Source of the DNA: Candidatus Bathyarchaeota archaeon
GTDB lineage: Archaea; Thermoproteota; Bathyarchaeia; TCS64
Length of the DNA stretch: 6,342 nucleotides
NCBI GenBank assembly: GCA_937877765.1
Contig: CALGBN010000185.1
Span: forward strand, 1 to 6,342
Direction of reading: 5' to 3'
Part shown: positions 5,542 to 6,342 of the stretch, piece after piece
Layout: each line of letters starts with the position of its first letter
How positions within the stretch are numbered: the first letter of the stretch is position 1
Translations under genes and position numbers: made by a program
The notes under the pieces: generated by a model
Seen by the model: the letters and a program-made list of their open reading frames with translations, nothing else
The model's database searches: none
What the model was told of the DNA's origin: nothing

Positions 5542-6289
5542 TTGAAACTAGTAACATTCAAGGTTCACACAGAGGAGCGTATCGGAGCACTACACGACGG
5601 AAAAGTAGTTGACCTAAACTCCGCGTATGCCCTAAAACTCAAAGAAGAAGGCGTACTCGCCCCAAGGCGTAAAGCAGACGCATTGATCCCAGCCTGCATG
5701 ATTGGGTTCCTAGAGGGCGGAGAAGAATCACTCACAGCAGCATACAAGGCACTTGCATATGCGAAAGCTAACCCTGACGCTGTTGGTCTCGATGAAGAAA
5801 GCATCATCATGGACACAGAGACAGCCAAACTACAGGCACCAGTACCGAGCCCCGGTAAACTCTACTGTGTAGCAGTAAACTTCTATGACCACGCCACAGA
5901 GCGCATCAAGGACCCAGAAGCAAGACAGAAAGAGATTGACCGCCTCAAGAGTCTCAAGCTTGATGTGCCTGACGTATTCCAGAAGCCACCAGGTCTAGTG
6001 GTTGGTCCACGTGACCCGTTGATCAAGGTCAAGGCAACTGAGAAGATGGACTATGAGTGTGAGCTCGCGGTGGTCATTGGTAAGGAAGGCAAGTATATCC
6101 CAAAGGAGAAGGCGTATAATTACATCGCGGGTTATACGATTGTTATCGACGTCAGCGCACGTGATCAGGGATTCCCACAGGATGTTGATTTCAGGATATT
6201 CAAGGGAGATATCAACTGGACTAAAGGCAAGGGAATGGACAACGCAGGACCCATGGGACCATGCATCGTCACCAGTGACGAGATAAAAG
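5542..6289 (+). CDS. Fumarylacetoacetate hydrolase (FAH) family enzyme, C terminus missing
   Basis: The 249 genuine codons encode an FAH-family protein (2-keto-4-pentenoate hydratase/isomerase-like). These cytosolic Mg- or Mn-dependent enzymes cleave, hydrate or decarboxylate 2-oxoacid substrates in aromatic, sugar-acid or amino-acid breakdown. Residues 1-100 form the small N-terminal domain (MKLVTF start). The catalytic domain shows NFYDHATE (113-120, lid His117), FQKPP (146-150), metal-ligand pair Glu172/Glu174 in DYECELAVVIGK, and Asp203 in IDVSARDQ, where a third ligand is expected. WTKGKGMDNAGPMGPCIVTSDEI (226-248) is the usual next block. Members run about 280-320 aa, so some 40-60 residues are missing. 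The frame continues open to 6327, but its end (VSYTHLTLPTN) is translated adapter and not protein. The start is TTG at 5542, matching the family N terminus; no good Shine-Dalgarno site precedes it (GAGG at 5514-5517 is too far). The exact reaction cannot be assigned: acylpyruvase, 2-hydroxy-diene-dioate isomerase and 2-keto-3-deoxy-arabinonate dehydratase all remain possible. Confidence 0.92.
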
Positions 6290-6342
6290 CTGTCTCTTAT
6301 ACACATCTGACGCTGCCGACGAATTAGACGGTGTAGATCTCG
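6290..6342 (+). other. Illumina Nextera adapter read-through (artefact, not genomic)
   Basis: The last 53 bases match the Nextera library structure piece by piece. The Tn5 mosaic end CTGTCTCTTATACACATCT is at 6290-6308, the read-1 adapter complement GACGCTGCCGACGA at 6309-6322, an 8-base index ATTAGACG at 6323-6330 (reverse complement CGTCTAAT, which I recall as Nextera XT index S510), and the start of the P5 complement GTGTAGATCTCG at 6331-6342. Genomic sequence therefore ends at 6289, and this is very probably the end of the assembled contig. Confidence 0.98.

Noticed and set aside
5492..5552. Direct repeat AAACTAGT at 5492-5499 and 5545-5552 flanking the gap before the FAH gene
   Set aside because: It is eight bases only, with one copy in the kinase stop codon and the other in the FAH coding start. 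No insertion-like content lies between the copies, so it is probably chance.
5995..6306. A 103-aa minus-strand frame starting MCIRDS
   Set aside because: Its first codons lie in the Nextera mosaic end and the rest is antisense to the FAH-family gene. It is an adapter-driven artefact.
1..6342. A defence system, CRISPR array, transposon, prophage or RNA gene
   Set aside because: I saw no spaced repeats, transposase or phage motifs, terminal repeats or tRNA-like folds. All long stretches are explained by ordinary enzyme or sensor genes.

Overview
The window looks like a short archaeal contig, probably from a metagenome. It carries six protein genes, two of them cut off at the ends, and finishes in sequencing-adapter sequence. 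Three things suggest an archaeon. None of the genes has a convincing Shine-Dalgarno site at the right distance. AT-rich, TATA-like elements sit about 25-37 nt before the start codons, as expected for leaderless transcripts. The protein types also fit: an M42 aminopeptidase, a CHASE4-HAMP histidine kinase of archaeal style and a DUF488 protein. Three of the six genes appear to start with TTG. The lineage cannot be fixed from sequence alone; a TACK or Asgard-type heterotroph is only a guess.

Layout. On the minus strand, 1-359 is the N-terminal part of a DUF488-family protein whose 3' end is outside the window. Next, 518-2200 (minus) is a complete gamma-glutamyltranspeptidase-family Ntn hydrolase without a signal peptide. 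Its catalytic Thr is kept, but the residues that recognise the gamma-glutamyl group in E. coli GGT are replaced. A short divergent promoter region at about 2201-2274 separates the minus-strand pair from a plus-strand series: a 106-aa protein of unknown function (2275-2595), an M42 metallo-aminopeptidase (2634-3719), a membrane sensor histidine kinase (3757-5493) and a fumarylacetoacetate hydrolase (FAH)-family enzyme (from 5542). The FAH gene is cut at 6289. From 6290 to 6342 the sequence is Illumina Nextera adapter (mosaic end, read-1 adapter, 8-base index, start of P5), so the last residues of that reading frame are artificial.

How the genes may work together. The plus-strand genes are 37-48 bp apart. 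They could be read as one unit, but each gap also holds a promoter-like element. The Ntn hydrolase (amide or gamma-glutamyl cleavage), the M42 aminopeptidase (oligopeptide trimming) and the FAH-family enzyme (2-oxoacid or aromatic/sugar-acid breakdown) would suit a cell living on peptides and organic acids, but the window shows no dedicated pathway. The histidine kinase has no response regulator beside it. Its usual phospho-acceptor His position holds Asn, with a His one residue earlier, which is the most interesting biological observation here.

I found no RNA gene, CRISPR array, insertion sequence, prophage or recognisable defence system. No stretch longer than 300 bp lacks a gene.
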